This document shows positions 23,202 to 30,998 of a stretch of DNA of 34,196 nucleotides, piece after piece (the stretch's first letter is position 1; every line of letters starts with the position of its first letter). This DNA comes from an uncultured Bacilli bacterium. Lineage in GTDB: Bacteria; Bacillota_I; Bacilli_A; RF39; UBA660. The position numbers and the translations under genes were made by a program. The DNA lies in contig CAPHZB010000009.1 of assembly GCA_948629335.1 (NCBI GenBank), forward strand, positions 1-34,196. Reading direction: 5' to 3'. The notes beneath the pieces are model-generated. The model had not been told where the DNA came from. It saw only the letters and a list, made by a program, of their open reading frames with translations, and did not search any database.

Positions 23202-24425
23202 ATGAAACAAGTAGTGATTGTTGGAGGAGGAGCTTCTGGATTAACCGCAGCAATTCTTTTGAAGCGAAGAGGAATTGATGTTACGGTCATAGAGAAAAAT
23301 AAGCAAGTAGGAAAGAAAATCCTTGTAACAGGAGCGGGGAAGTGTAATTATTTTAATGAAGAATTTACACCCAATCATTTTGTAGGAACAAGTAAAGAAG
23401 TTATTTCGAATCTCGTTACAGAAGAAAACGTAAAAATGACAAAGGAATATTTAGCAAGTTTGGGGATTGTCCCAAAAATAAGAAATGGATACTATTATCC
23501 AGCTTCTTTAAAAGCAATCAGTATTCAAAACAGTTTACTTACAGAATTACATCGTTTACAAATTCCTATTTTTTATGATACAACTGTAACAGAAATAATA
23601 AAGAAAAACCATTTTATTTTAAAAACAGATAAGGGACAAATAGAATCAGAATATCTTGTATTAGCAACTGGGTCTAAGGCTTATTATAATACAGAGGAGC
23701 CAGTATGTATTTTAACTTCTTTAAAAAAATTAGGACATACAATCGTACCTATTTATCCGGGACTTGTGCAGTTAAAGGGAAAAGGAAACTTCTTTAAAGA
23801 ATGGGCAGGAATTCGAACCGAAGTAAAATTGTCTTTATTTATTGAAAATCATTTTATAAAAGAAGTGATAGGAGAAATACAACTTACCGATTATGGAATC
23901 AGTGGAATTTGTACAATGGTATTAAGTAATATCTTAGTGCCAGAACTTGAAAAGAAGAAGGTAGAAATAAAAATAAATTTTTTACAGGTCCTACAAATTC
24001 AAACTGTACAAGAAGCAAAAGTATTTTTAGAAAAAAGAAATATCGATTTACCTCATCGAACAATTAGTGAATTATTCGATACCATTTTAGATTATAAACT
24101 AACCAATCTTCTTTTGAAACAGGTAGGTATTCCATCCAATATGATTTTATCTATTTGTCCTAAAGAAAAAATGGAAGTATTTTTACAAAGTCTAGTTTCC
24201 TTTTCTTTAGAAATTATAGGTTATAATTCGTATAAAGAGGCACAGATTTGTTTAGGTGGAGTGGATTTAAATGAAATTGATATTCATACGATGGAATCAA
24301 AAAAAGTAAAAGATTTATACATCATTGGGGAGCTTTTAGATATGAATGGAGATTGTGGAGGTTACAATTTAGGTTTTGCATGGATGAGTGGTTTATTAGC
24401 AGGAAGAGGTATTTTAAATGATTAG
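23202..24425 (+). CDS. HI0933-like FAD-dependent oxidoreductase
   Basis: The 407-residue flavoprotein starts with the FAD-binding motif VVIVGGGASGLTAAILLKRRG (GGGASG near residues 8-13) and has the family landmarks KKILVTGAGKCNYFN, LVLATGSKAYY, GISGICTMVLSN and, near the end, IIGELLDMNGDCGGYNLGFAW. It belongs to the HI0933/YhiN (BaiN) group, whose substrates are mostly unknown; BaiN is reported to act on bile acids. The ATG at 23202 follows AGGGGTG. It overlaps the next flavoprotein gene by 8 bases, so the two are translationally coupled and may act in one pathway. Confidence 0.92.
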   Translation: MKQVVIVGGGASGLTAAILLKRRGIDVTVIEKNKQVGKKILVTGAGKCNYFNEEFTPNHFVGTSKEVISNLVTEENVKMTKEYLASLGIVPKIRNGYYYPASLKAISIQNSLLTELHRLQIPIFYDTTVTEIIKKNHFILKTDKGQIESEYLVLATGSKAYYNTEEPVCILTSLKKLGHTIVPIYPGLVQLKGKGNFFKEWAGIRTEVKLSLFIENHFIKEVIGEIQLTDYGISGICTMVLSNILVPELEKKKVEIKINFLQVLQIQTVQEAKVFLEKRNIDLPHRTISELFDTILDYKLTNLLLKQVGIPSNMILSICPKEKMEVFLQSLVSFSLEIIGYNSYKEAQICLGGVDLNEIDIHTMESKKVKDLYIIGELLDMNGDCGGYNLGFAWMSGLLAGRGILND

Positions 24426-26004
24426 AGTAAGACAAGTTGTTGTAAATGTAGATGAAAGTACAGAACAAAATATTAAAACTGCTTTAGTGCACAAATTAAA
24501 AATAAAAGAAGAACAAATTGTATCGTACCAAATTCATAAAGAGTCCATTGATGCAAGGGAAAAACCAAATCTTTATTTTATTTATGAAATCGATGTTTCT
24601 CTAAAAGAAGAAGAACAATTTTTAAAGAAAAATAAATGTAGAGATATCCTGAAAACACCTAAAGAAGAATATTCCTTTTGTCCAACGGGAACACTCGATT
24701 TAAAAAATAGACCCGTTATTGTAGGAGCAGGGCCAGCGGGATTATTTGCAACTTACATGCTTGCAAGCGAGGGCTATAAGCCGATTTTAATTGAAAGAGG
24801 AAAATGCGTTGAAGAAAGGAAAAAAGATGTAGAACAATTTTGGAAAACAGGTATATTAAATCCAAGTAGCAATGTTCAATTTGGAGAAGGAGGAGCTGGA
24901 ACTTTCTCCGATGGAAAACTAAATACACTTATTAAAGATAAAGAAAATCGCATGAAATTCGTTTTTGAAGTTTTCGTAAAAAATGGAGCTTCAAAGGAAA
25001 TCCTTATTCAAAATAAACCTCATATTGGAACTGATAAACTGTTTTCTATTTTACAAAATATACGAAAAGAAATTCTATCCTTTGGAGGAGAGATTCGTTA
25101 TAATACGTGTCTTACAGATATCTTAATTAAAAACAATAAAGTCGAGGGTATTGTTGTGAATGGAAAAGAGGAAATTAAGACCAATGTTTTAGTTTTAGCG
25201 ATTGGGCATAGTAGCAGGGATACTTTCAAGATGCTATATGAAAAAAACTTGAGTATGGAAGCCAAACCTTTTGCGGTGGGAGTACGCATTCAACATGCGC
25301 AAGAAGAAATAAACAAAAGTCAGTATGGTGTAAAAAAGCATAAAACTATCAAAGAAGCGAGTTATAAACTAACTTATCATGCAACAAATGGAAGAGGCGT
25401 TTATACTTTCTGTATGTGTCCAGGAGGCTATGTGGTAAATGCTGCATCAGAGATAGGGCATCTAGCAATCAATGGAATGAGTAATGCTAGAAGAGATAGC
25501 ACTGTCGCGAATTCTGCTATAGTTGTAACGGTAAGCCCGACTGATTTTGGTACCCATCCTCTTGATGGTATTGCCTTTCAAAGAAAATTAGAAAAAAAAG
25601 CGTATGAACTAGGAGAAGGAAAAATCCCTGTACAATGTTTTAAAGATTTTAAAGAAAATAGGCTTGATAAACAAGAAATTACATGTGCCCAGTTTAAAGG
25701 AAAGGTCCATTTTGCAAATTTAAAAGAACTTTTTCCAGAATTTATTTCTCATGCGTTAATAGAAGGAATAGAAAATTTTGGAAGGAAAATAGAAGGTTTT
25801 AATAAAGATAATGTTCTTTTAGCGGCCGTTGAATCAAGAACAAGTTCCCCTGTACGCATTTTACGAAATGAGGTAGGAGAAGCAAATATAGAAGGAATTT
25901 ATCCAAGTGGTGAAGGAGCAGGCTATGCTGGAGGAATTACTTCTGCTGCGATGGATGGCATAAAAACATATGAGTGCATTGCCAAAAAATATAGGAGGTT
26001 TTAA
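24418..26004 (+). CDS. FAD-dependent dehydrogenase (COG2509 type)
   Basis: This 528-residue flavoprotein has an N-terminal extension of about 95 residues (VDESTEQNIKTALVHKL...), then the dinucleotide-binding motif IVGAGPAGLFATYML (residues 101-115), VQFGEGGAGTFSDGKLNT, LVLAIGHSSRDTF, FAVGVRIQHAQ, and at the end YPSGEGAGYAGGITSAAMDGIKTYE. This matches uncharacterised FAD-dependent dehydrogenases widespread in Bacillota. The start ATG overlaps the previous stop (ATGATTAG). Its substrate is unknown. The C-terminal region carries the second FAD contact. Confidence 0.9.
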   Translation: MIRVRQVVVNVDESTEQNIKTALVHKLKIKEEQIVSYQIHKESIDAREKPNLYFIYEIDVSLKEEEQFLKKNKCRDILKTPKEEYSFCPTGTLDLKNRPVIVGAGPAGLFATYMLASEGYKPILIERGKCVEERKKDVEQFWKTGILNPSSNVQFGEGGAGTFSDGKLNTLIKDKENRMKFVFEVFVKNGASKEILIQNKPHIGTDKLFSILQNIRKEILSFGGEIRYNTCLTDILIKNNKVEGIVVNGKEEIKTNVLVLAIGHSSRDTFKMLYEKNLSMEAKPFAVGVRIQHAQEEINKSQYGVKKHKTIKEASYKLTYHATNGRGVYTFCMCPGGYVVNAASEIGHLAINGMSNARRDSTVANSAIVVTVSPTDFGTHPLDGIAFQRKLEKKAYELGEGKIPVQCFKDFKENRLDKQEITCAQFKGKVHFANLKELFPEFISHALIEGIENFGRKIEGFNKDNVLLAAVESRTSSPVRILRNEVGEANIEGIYPSGEGAGYAGGITSAAMDGIKTYECIAKKYRRF

Positions 26005-26058
26005 TAATCACTTTCTAATAAAGGTTACGATTTGAAATATAAAAAGGAAAATAGGAAG

Positions 26059-26087
26059 TTGCTATACTAAAATAATTATTCTATACT
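26059..26087 (+). promoter_or_regulatory. Promoter of the DUF2000 gene
   Basis: TTGCTA (26059-26064) and TATACT (26082-26087) are 17 bases apart, and a strong AAGGAGG (26094-26100) follows. The promoter and ribosome site look intact although the gene carries a stop codon. Confidence 0.5.
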
Positions 26088-26109
26088 TAGTGTAAGGAGG
26101 ATTAGAAGG

Positions 26110-26538
26110 ATGGTATATAATGATACATATAAATTTGTTGCAATTGTAAATAAGGAAGTAGAGATGGGAAAAGCTTTAAATGCTATTGCGCATTGTTCTT
26201 TAGGACTTGCCTCTTCATCAGATGCCGAATGAAAAGAAAAAATGAGTTTTATCCATTTTATAGATAAAGATGAAAGTGTACATAAGAGTATTTCTGGGTT
26301 ATCTTTGATTGTACTTAGAGGAAGCAATAAGGATATTAAAAAGGCACGAAATCAATTTATTGAAAATGACATTCCTTTTACGGATTTCACGGAAACAATG
26401 ACAGGAGATACTTATAAAGAACAATTAGAAAAAACAAAAGAGACAAGCGAAGAAGCGATGAACTATTTTTGTATTGTTGCCTTTGGAGAAAAAGAAGTAT
26501 TAAATCCAATTACCAAAAAATTTTCTTTGTGGCACTAA
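26110..26538 (+). pseudogene. DUF2000-family gene with an in-frame TGA
   Basis: The frame from ATG 26110 reads MVYNDTYKFVAIVNKEVEMGKALNAIAHCSLGLASSSDAE, then TGA (26230-26232), then KEKMSFIHFIDKDESVHKSISG and on to a family-like end NPITKKFSLWH at 26538. Together 142 codons match the DUF2000 family (small proteins of unknown function). One base change explains the break. Trp is TGG in every other gene here, so recoding is unlikely. The fragment from ATG 26242 (98 codons) lacks a ribosome site. It may be a recent pseudogene, a sequencing error, or read-through. Confidence 0.65.
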
Positions 26539-26558
26539 AATGATGAACAATAAAATGA

Positions 26559-26581
26559 AAGAGTAAAAAGCTCTTTTTTTT
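26559..26581 (+). terminator. Terminator after the DUF2000 gene
   Basis: A 6-bp stem AAAGAG/CTCTTT with a 7-base loop is followed by a run of T residues. Confidence 0.65.
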
Positions 26582-26650
26582 GATACCGAAGACGTGGTAT
26601 AATATTTCTTGGAAAATAAAATTTGACAAAAAATAAAATAGAAGGGATTA

Positions 26651-26700
26651 AGTAGGACCAATATAGCAAATTAAAAAGAATGCTTTTCATTGGTGCTACT
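26651..26700 (+). promoter_or_regulatory. Stable leader hairpin upstream of trmB
   Basis: AGTAGGACCAAT (26651-26662) pairs with ATTGGTGCTACT (26689-26700) in 11 of 12 positions, with an inner AGC/GCT step and an AT-rich loop. No T-run follows. It ends 10 bases before the trmB start, which has no clear ribosome-binding site. A role in trmB translation or as a small RNA is inferred. A TATAAT box at about 26599-26604 could be the promoter. Confidence 0.45.
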
Positions 26701-26710
26701 ACGAATATTT

Positions 26711-27337
26711 ATGCGATTAAAACATATAAAAGGTGCTGAAGAAGAAGTGCGAAATTCAAAATATGTAATTGAAGATTATCAAAGATATAGAGGAAAATTC
26801 GAAACTGTTTTTGAAAATGAAAATCCTATTCATATTGAAATTGGAATGGGAAAAGGAAACTTTATTATTCAAATGGCATTAAAGTATCCAAATATAAATT
26901 TTATTGGAATTGAAAAATATGATAGTGTTTTAGTAAAGGCAACTCGCAAAGTAGAACAAATGCAGATTCCAAATTTAAGATTTATTCTTATGGACGCTAC
27001 TTACATTGAAACTGTTTTCTCAAAAGAAATTGATACCATTTACTTAAATTTTTCTGACCCATGGCCTAAAGTACGCCATACAAAAAGGCGACTTTCTAGT
27101 AGCAATTTTTTACAAAAATACGATAATCTCTTTAAAGAGAAAAAGAATATTATCATGAAAACAGATAATCGAGCTTTATTCGCATTCTCTATTATCAGTT
27201 TTACAGAGTATGGATACCATATCGAAGAAGTTTCTCTAAATTTACATGAAGATGAAACAGATATTGTTGAAACCGAATATGAGATGAAATTTTCTTCATT
27301 AGGTTACCCAATTTATTGGATTAAAGTATCAAAGTAG
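26711..27337 (+). CDS. trmB: tRNA (guanine-N7)-methyltransferase
   Basis: TrmB methylates G46 in the tRNA variable loop using S-adenosylmethionine. The 208-residue product has the SAM-binding motif EIGMGKGNF (43-51), the acidic GIEKYDSV turn (66-73) and the family signature FSDPWPKVRHTKRRL (114-128), with DETDIVETEYEMKF near the end. The ATG at 26711 begins MRLKHIKGAEE, matching the usual N-terminus; the longer frame from 26690 adds seven unlikely residues. No good ribosome-binding site precedes it. A strong hairpin lies directly upstream. Confidence 0.95.
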   Translation: MRLKHIKGAEEEVRNSKYVIEDYQRYRGKFETVFENENPIHIEIGMGKGNFIIQMALKYPNINFIGIEKYDSVLVKATRKVEQMQIPNLRFILMDATYIETVFSKEIDTIYLNFSDPWPKVRHTKRRLSSSNFLQKYDNLFKEKKNIIMKTDNRALFAFSIISFTEYGYHIEEVSLNLHEDETDIVETEYEMKFSSLGYPIYWIKVSK

Positions 27338-27429
27338 ACAACTTCTATACACAAGAAACCAGAAATTTAAAAAAAAGAGTTTCGAAAGCATTCTATTTCT
27401 GATATAATCATAACTGAGAGTGGTGGTTT

Positions 27430-28032
27430 ATGAAAAAGTTAGCGACTCTGTTATTTATTTTTTTGTTCACAACAGGATGTACAGTTGTTCGAATAGATAC
27501 AGGAAGCATTGATAATATAATAAACGTTGTCTTATCAAAAGATAACACACTGTATAATCGGATTGGGAAAGGGTACAAATACTATATACCTAGAGGAGTA
27601 AGTTATATTGATACAAATTCCTTAAATGATAAACTATATTCGAATGGTGTTTATTATTATTTATATATTGATGCTGTTAGTTATTTCTATAAGAAAGAAG
27701 TTTCTTATGAGGAAAAAGAAGATTGTTATTATTCTAAAAAAATAGAGGGAGATAAAGAAGGCTATCTTGAAATAAATCAAGAAGAGGACCATTATTCGAT
27801 AGAATTTTTCTATAATTATGCTAAAATAGAAGCAAAGGTTAAGAAAAAAGATATTGAAACTGTTGTACTAAATGCTTCTTATATTTTGTCGACAATCAAA
27901 TTTAATGATAATGTCATTGAATTGATGCTGAACGAGGAATACTTTACGAACAAGGAAGAAAAATACGATATATTTAAAAAGGATGAAACGACAACTAATG
28001 ATAATTTTGTTCAATATAATGTAGAAAATTAA
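27430..28032 (+). CDS. Lipoprotein of unknown function
   Basis: The 200-residue product starts with a lipoprotein signal: MKKLATLLFIFLFTTGC with the lipobox TTGC and Cys17 as lipid site. The mature part is beta- and Tyr-rich (SNGVYYYLYIDAVSYFY) with a Lys/Glu-rich end. It would be anchored on the outer face of the membrane. I recognise no family. GAGAGTGGTGG precedes the ATG. It is 13 bases before the next gene and probably shares a transcript with the following three genes through YtxH. Confidence 0.8.
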   Translation: MKKLATLLFIFLFTTGCTVVRIDTGSIDNIINVVLSKDNTLYNRIGKGYKYYIPRGVSYIDTNSLNDKLYSNGVYYYLYIDAVSYFYKKEVSYEEKEDCYYSKKIEGDKEGYLEINQEEDHYSIEFFYNYAKIEAKVKKKDIETVVLNASYILSTIKFNDNVIELMLNEEYFTNKEEKYDIFKKDETTTNDNFVQYNVEN

Positions 28033-28045
28033 ATGAGGTGAAAAC

Positions 28046-28984
28046 ATGGGAATATTAGATAAAGTAAAAAATCTGTTTACAGAAGAATACGAAGAAGAAG
28101 TGCCAATTAAAAAAGAAGTAAAACATGTGGAAATTGCTCCGCCTAGAAGGGAGACTCCAAAAGAGGTGGTGAGTCCTACACCAGTTGAGTCACCACAAAT
28201 AACACGAGAGGCTGCACTAAAAACAGAGATAATTGCAGATAGTAATGCTCTAAATCGAGAAGAAAAATTCAAATTTCCAGTTTACTTTGATGATGAAGAT
28301 TTTGCCGATTTACCAAAGAAAGAAGTTCCTAAGAAAGTAGAGATAAAAAAAGAAGAGCCTCCAAAAGTAGAGCCTTATAAGGCAGCAAAAATGGTAGAAG
28401 AAAAACGCAATTTTAAGCCTTCTCCAATTATTTCGCCTGTATATGGCGTATTAGATAAGAATTATAAAAAAGAAGATATTGGAGCAGGTAAGGAAAAAGT
28501 AGTAAGAAATTATCAAAAAAGTCAACCTCTAAGCATTGATGATGTTCGTAAAAAAGCCTTTGGAACGTTAGAAGATGACTTAGAAAGTACACTTGTTTCT
28601 AATAATCGGGAATTTTTTAAAGAAAAAGAGGTAGAAGTACCAGAAAGTGAAATTGATATTTTTAAAGAATTAGAAGATGCTGATTTAAGTCGTTCGAAAA
28701 GAAATAGTGGATTATTTGAACAAAATGAAGAAGTGGCTGATTTAACAGTTGAACTTGAATTACAAAAACAGAAAATAGATGAAATCGATGCTTATATCAA
28801 ACAAAATACAGTAAAAAAGGAGCCAGTAGAGAATAATCCTAGACAAGTAGAAAATACTAAAAAAGAAGAATTATTTAATGAGATGAATAGTTCAATTTCA
28901 AATGATGATAAACCACAGGATTTAGATAATGGCGATTTATTTGATTTAATTGATTCTATGTATGAAAAGAGGGATGAGTCATAA
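28046..28984 (+). CDS. Charged, partly disordered cytosolic protein
   Basis: I cannot assign this 312-residue protein. It starts MGILDKVKNLFTEEYEEE, an amphipathic helix that could touch the membrane, followed by long Lys/Glu/Pro-rich, probably disordered stretches. It has conserved-looking islands FKFPVYFDDEDFADLP (about 75-90) and FKPSPIISPVYGVLDKNYKKEDI (about 128-150), a pattern I have seen in unnamed Bacillota proteins, and a helical coil around VADLTVELELQKQKIDEID. No enzyme motif is seen. The ATG follows GAGGTG. The stop is followed by ATG of the next gene with one-base overlap (TAATG). Confidence 0.8.
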   Translation: MGILDKVKNLFTEEYEEEVPIKKEVKHVEIAPPRRETPKEVVSPTPVESPQITREAALKTEIIADSNALNREEKFKFPVYFDDEDFADLPKKEVPKKVEIKKEEPPKVEPYKAAKMVEEKRNFKPSPIISPVYGVLDKNYKKEDIGAGKEKVVRNYQKSQPLSIDDVRKKAFGTLEDDLESTLVSNNREFFKEKEVEVPESEIDIFKELEDADLSRSKRNSGLFEQNEEVADLTVELELQKQKIDEIDAYIKQNTVKKEPVENNPRQVENTKKEELFNEMNSSISNDDKPQDLDNGDLFDLIDSMYEKRDES

Positions 28985-29283
28985 TGTATGTTGATTGTGT
29001 AAATTCTGTACTTCAAATCATCATCTATGTATTAGCAATAGTCCTTTTAATTGCACTAATTATTTTTACAGTAAAAGGAATAAAAACTTTAAAAAAGGTA
29101 GATGCAATCATGGACGACTTAGAAGCAAAATCACAAAAATTGAATGGCATTTTTGAAATAATTGATTATACTACAGAAGTGATGACATCTGTGACTGAGA
29201 AATTAGGTACTATTTTTTCAAGTGGAATAATGAACCTATTTACTCGTAAAAAAAGAAAGAAAGAGGAGAAAAAAGATGAGTAA
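28984..29283 (+). CDS. Small membrane protein, DUF948-like
   Basis: The 99-residue protein has one N-terminal membrane helix (LQIIIYVLAIVLLIALIIFTV, about residues 10-30) followed by a helical domain (KGIKTLKKVDAIMDDLEAKS... TEVMTSVTEKLGTIF) and a basic tail (RKKRKKEEKKDE). This layout resembles DUF948/YtxG proteins that sit upstream of YtxH in Bacillota. It overlaps the next gene by 8 bases and the previous one by one base, so the three are one translational unit. Confidence 0.8.
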   Translation: MYVDCVNSVLQIIIYVLAIVLLIALIIFTVKGIKTLKKVDAIMDDLEAKSQKLNGIFEIIDYTTEVMTSVTEKLGTIFSSGIMNLFTRKKRKKEEKKDE

Positions 29284-29686
29284 GAAAAATGGATTTGGAA
29301 AATTATTGGCGGGTGTTGCTATTGGAGCAGGACTAGGGGTTTTGTTCGCACCTAAAAAAGGAAGTGATACAAGACGCGAGTTAAAAGAAAAATTTGATGA
29401 AATGTTAGAAAAAGTAAAAAACATGGATAAGCAAGAAGTAAAGGAAAACATTGAAAATAAAATTACAGAGATCAAAAAGGAATTAGAAGATTTAGATAAG
29501 GAAAAAGTATTGAAAATTGCAAAACAAAAAGCAAAAGATATTGAAAGAAAAGCAGAGGAACTTGTTGAATATGCAATTGAAAAAGGAACACCAATTTTAG
29601 AAAGTGCTGCATCTTCTATTCGAGAAAAAGCAATTGAGGTTACAAAAGAAGTACTAAATAAGCTAGAAAAAAGTGAAAGTAAATAA
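29276..29686 (+). CDS. YtxH family protein
   Basis: The 136-residue product has the YtxH signature near its N-terminus: FGKLLAGVAIGAGLGVLFAPKKGSDTRRELKE, that is, a Gly-rich membrane helix then an APKKG motif. The rest is a Lys/Glu-rich helical tail. Bacillus YtxH is a general-stress membrane protein of unknown mechanism. It starts inside the DUF948-like gene as ATGAGTAAG. A terminator follows. Confidence 0.9.
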   Translation: MSKKNGFGKLLAGVAIGAGLGVLFAPKKGSDTRRELKEKFDEMLEKVKNMDKQEVKENIENKITEIKKELEDLDKEKVLKIAKQKAKDIERKAEELVEYAIEKGTPILESAASSIREKAIEVTKEVLNKLEKSESK

Positions 29687-29687
29687 A

Positions 29688-29713
29688 AGGAATGTGGAAA
29701 GCATTCTTTTTTG
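29688..29713 (+). terminator. Terminator after the ytxH-like gene
   Basis: A GAATG/CATTC stem, extended by AAG/CTT, has a 7-base loop and six T residues, just after the stop codon. Confidence 0.7.
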
Positions 29714-29781
29714 CATGAAATAAGTTTCATATTTTTCATTCTTCCTCATATATTTAACTGTAGATAAAGGAGGAAAAAAAT

Positions 29782-30042
29782 ATGGAAACACTTAAAGTAG
29801 GTGCGAAATCAAATCCAAATTCTGTTGCAGGAGCACTCGCCAATTTATTTAGAGAAAAGGATATGGTAGAGATTCAGGCAATTGGAGCAGGGGCACTCAA
29901 TCAAGCAATTAAAGCCATTGCCATTGCGAGAGGTTTTGTCGCACCAAGCGGAAAAAACTTAGTTTGTATTCCTGCTTTTACGGATATTGTAATTGATGGC
30001 GAAGAAAGAACTGCTATCAAACTTATTGTAGAGACAAAATAG
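29782..30042 (+). CDS. spoVS: Stage V sporulation protein S
   Basis: SpoVS is a small, very conserved protein needed for normal spore coat and core maturation. The 86-residue product is a clear match (METLKVGAKSNPNSVAGALA, GAGALNQAIKAIAIARGFVAPSG, CIPAFTDIVIDGEERTAIKLIVE), with an Alba-like fold known for the family. A strong AAAGGAGG precedes the ATG. It stands alone between two terminators. Confidence 0.97.
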   Translation: METLKVGAKSNPNSVAGALANLFREKDMVEIQAIGAGALNQAIKAIAIARGFVAPSGKNLVCIPAFTDIVIDGEERTAIKLIVETK

Positions 30043-30059
30043 TCTCTTTTTGTTTTTTT
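30031..30059 (+). terminator. Terminator of spoVS
   Basis: AGAGAC/GTCTCT (6 bp) with a 6-base loop that contains the spoVS stop codon is followed by TTTTTG and eight T residues. Confidence 0.75.
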
Positions 30060-30120
30060 TAGCAAATAAAGTGATTTACTAAAGGAGGTAAATTTGTTAA
30101 AATAAGTATAAGGTGATATT

Positions 30121-30546
30121 GTGGAACCAAATTTAAAAAGAGAAATTATATTACAACATTATGAACATCCTAAAAATAAGGGACTCATCCAGGATGATAG
30201 GTATATTAAAGTGAATACAAATAATGAATCTTGTATTGATGAAATTGACTTAATGGTTAAAGTCGATCAAGGAAAAGTCGTAGATGTTCGCTTTGATGGA
30301 GAAGCATGTGCTATATGTACAAGTTCAACCTCGATTATGATTGACACACTTCTTGGAAAAAAGATTGAAGAGGTGGAATTAATTATGAAAGAGTTTACCA
30401 ATATGATTGATGAAAAAGAATATAATGAAGCGATATTAGGAGAAGCTATTGTTTATGATGATGTTTCTAAACAACCAAGTCGTAAGAAATGTGCTTTACT
30501 TCCTTGGTGGGGCATGGAGAAGGTAATACAAGAGGTGAGAAAATAA
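30121..30546 (+). CDS. sufU: SUF Fe-S assembly protein SufU
   Basis: SufU is the zinc-containing sulfur acceptor that works with the cysteine desulfurase SufS. The 141-residue product has the conserved residues: C38 and D40 in NESCIDEI, C63 and C66 in GEACAICTSS, and C124 in RKKCALLPW. Start is GTG 30121 with AAGGTG upstream. It ends as TAATG into the next gene. sufS is not in the window, so its partner must lie elsewhere. Confidence 0.93.
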   Translation: MEPNLKREIILQHYEHPKNKGLIQDDRYIKVNTNNESCIDEIDLMVKVDQGKVVDVRFDGEACAICTSSTSIMIDTLLGKKIEEVELIMKEFTNMIDEKEYNEAILGEAIVYDDVSKQPSRKKCALLPWWGMEKVIQEVRK

Positions 30547-30938
30547 TGGAGATTATGCATAGTGAAATAAAAATGGCAATCGTATTAACCTTTAAAGATA
30601 AAATTACATATAGTGGGGGATTTATTGATTTAATTCCGGAGGAAAAAGGGAAAATAATCAGCGGTATTTTAATGGATGATGTTTTTTTGGATATTAAAAC
30701 AAATAAGGTTTATGAAATATTATTTGTAGATGAGAATGAAAATTTTACTTTTATGCCTGAAATAGGTGTTCCTTATGTGTATGGAGTAACTTCTTGCGTT
30801 TTTGAATCCTTTAAGGAACAGGAGGAAATGTTTGAAAATGCACGAAGGGCAGTAGAAATTTATGAGGGGAAAGAAAATATTACTTCTTTCGAAAGGGGAA
30901 AACAAAAATATAAACGAAAACATGCATATAAAAAGTAA
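30546..30938 (+). CDS. Hypothetical protein in the suf cluster
   Basis: I do not recognise this 130-residue protein. It starts with MEIMHSEIKMAIVLTFKDKITYSGGF and has a beta-rich soluble body (GKIISGILMDDVFLDIKTNKVYEILFVDENENF), ending in a basic tail (FERGKQKYKRKHAYKK). It has one Cys and no metal-binding motif. The ATG overlaps the sufU stop by one base, so the two are translationally coupled; the ribosome-binding GAGGTGAG lies in sufU. The position between sufU and sufB suggests a link with Fe-S assembly, but nothing in the sequence shows it. Confidence 0.75.
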   Translation: MEIMHSEIKMAIVLTFKDKITYSGGFIDLIPEEKGKIISGILMDDVFLDIKTNKVYEILFVDENENFTFMPEIGVPYVYGVTSCVFESFKEQEEMFENARRAVEIYEGKENITSFERGKQKYKRKHAYKK

Positions 30939-30950
30939 GTTCTGCTAAGT

Positions 30951-30976
30951 AAAAAAGAGTATTACTCTTTTTCTTT
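30951..30976 (+). terminator. Terminator-like hairpin between hypothetical gene and sufB
   Basis: AAAAAGAGTA/ACTCTTTTT pairs with a 2-base loop and ends in T residues. It could partly separate sufB from sufU or end the first transcript. Confidence 0.55.
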
Positions 30977-30998
30977 ACTATATAAGGAAGGTGATGCT

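Noticed and set aside
26230..26232. Reassignment of TGA to tryptophan (code 4)
   Set aside because: No other gene needs it, Trp is TGG everywhere, and nrdD uses TGA as its stop overlapping nrdG.
27868..28272. 134-codon minus-strand ORF opposite the lipoprotein and the next gene
   Set aside because: It spans two well-supported plus-strand genes and has no start signal.
29236..29739. 167-codon minus-strand ORF opposite the ytxH-like gene
   Set aside because: It is a mirror of the Lys/Glu-rich coding strand (giving Ser/Phe/Leu-rich sequence) with no ribosome site; the plus-strand gene is clear.
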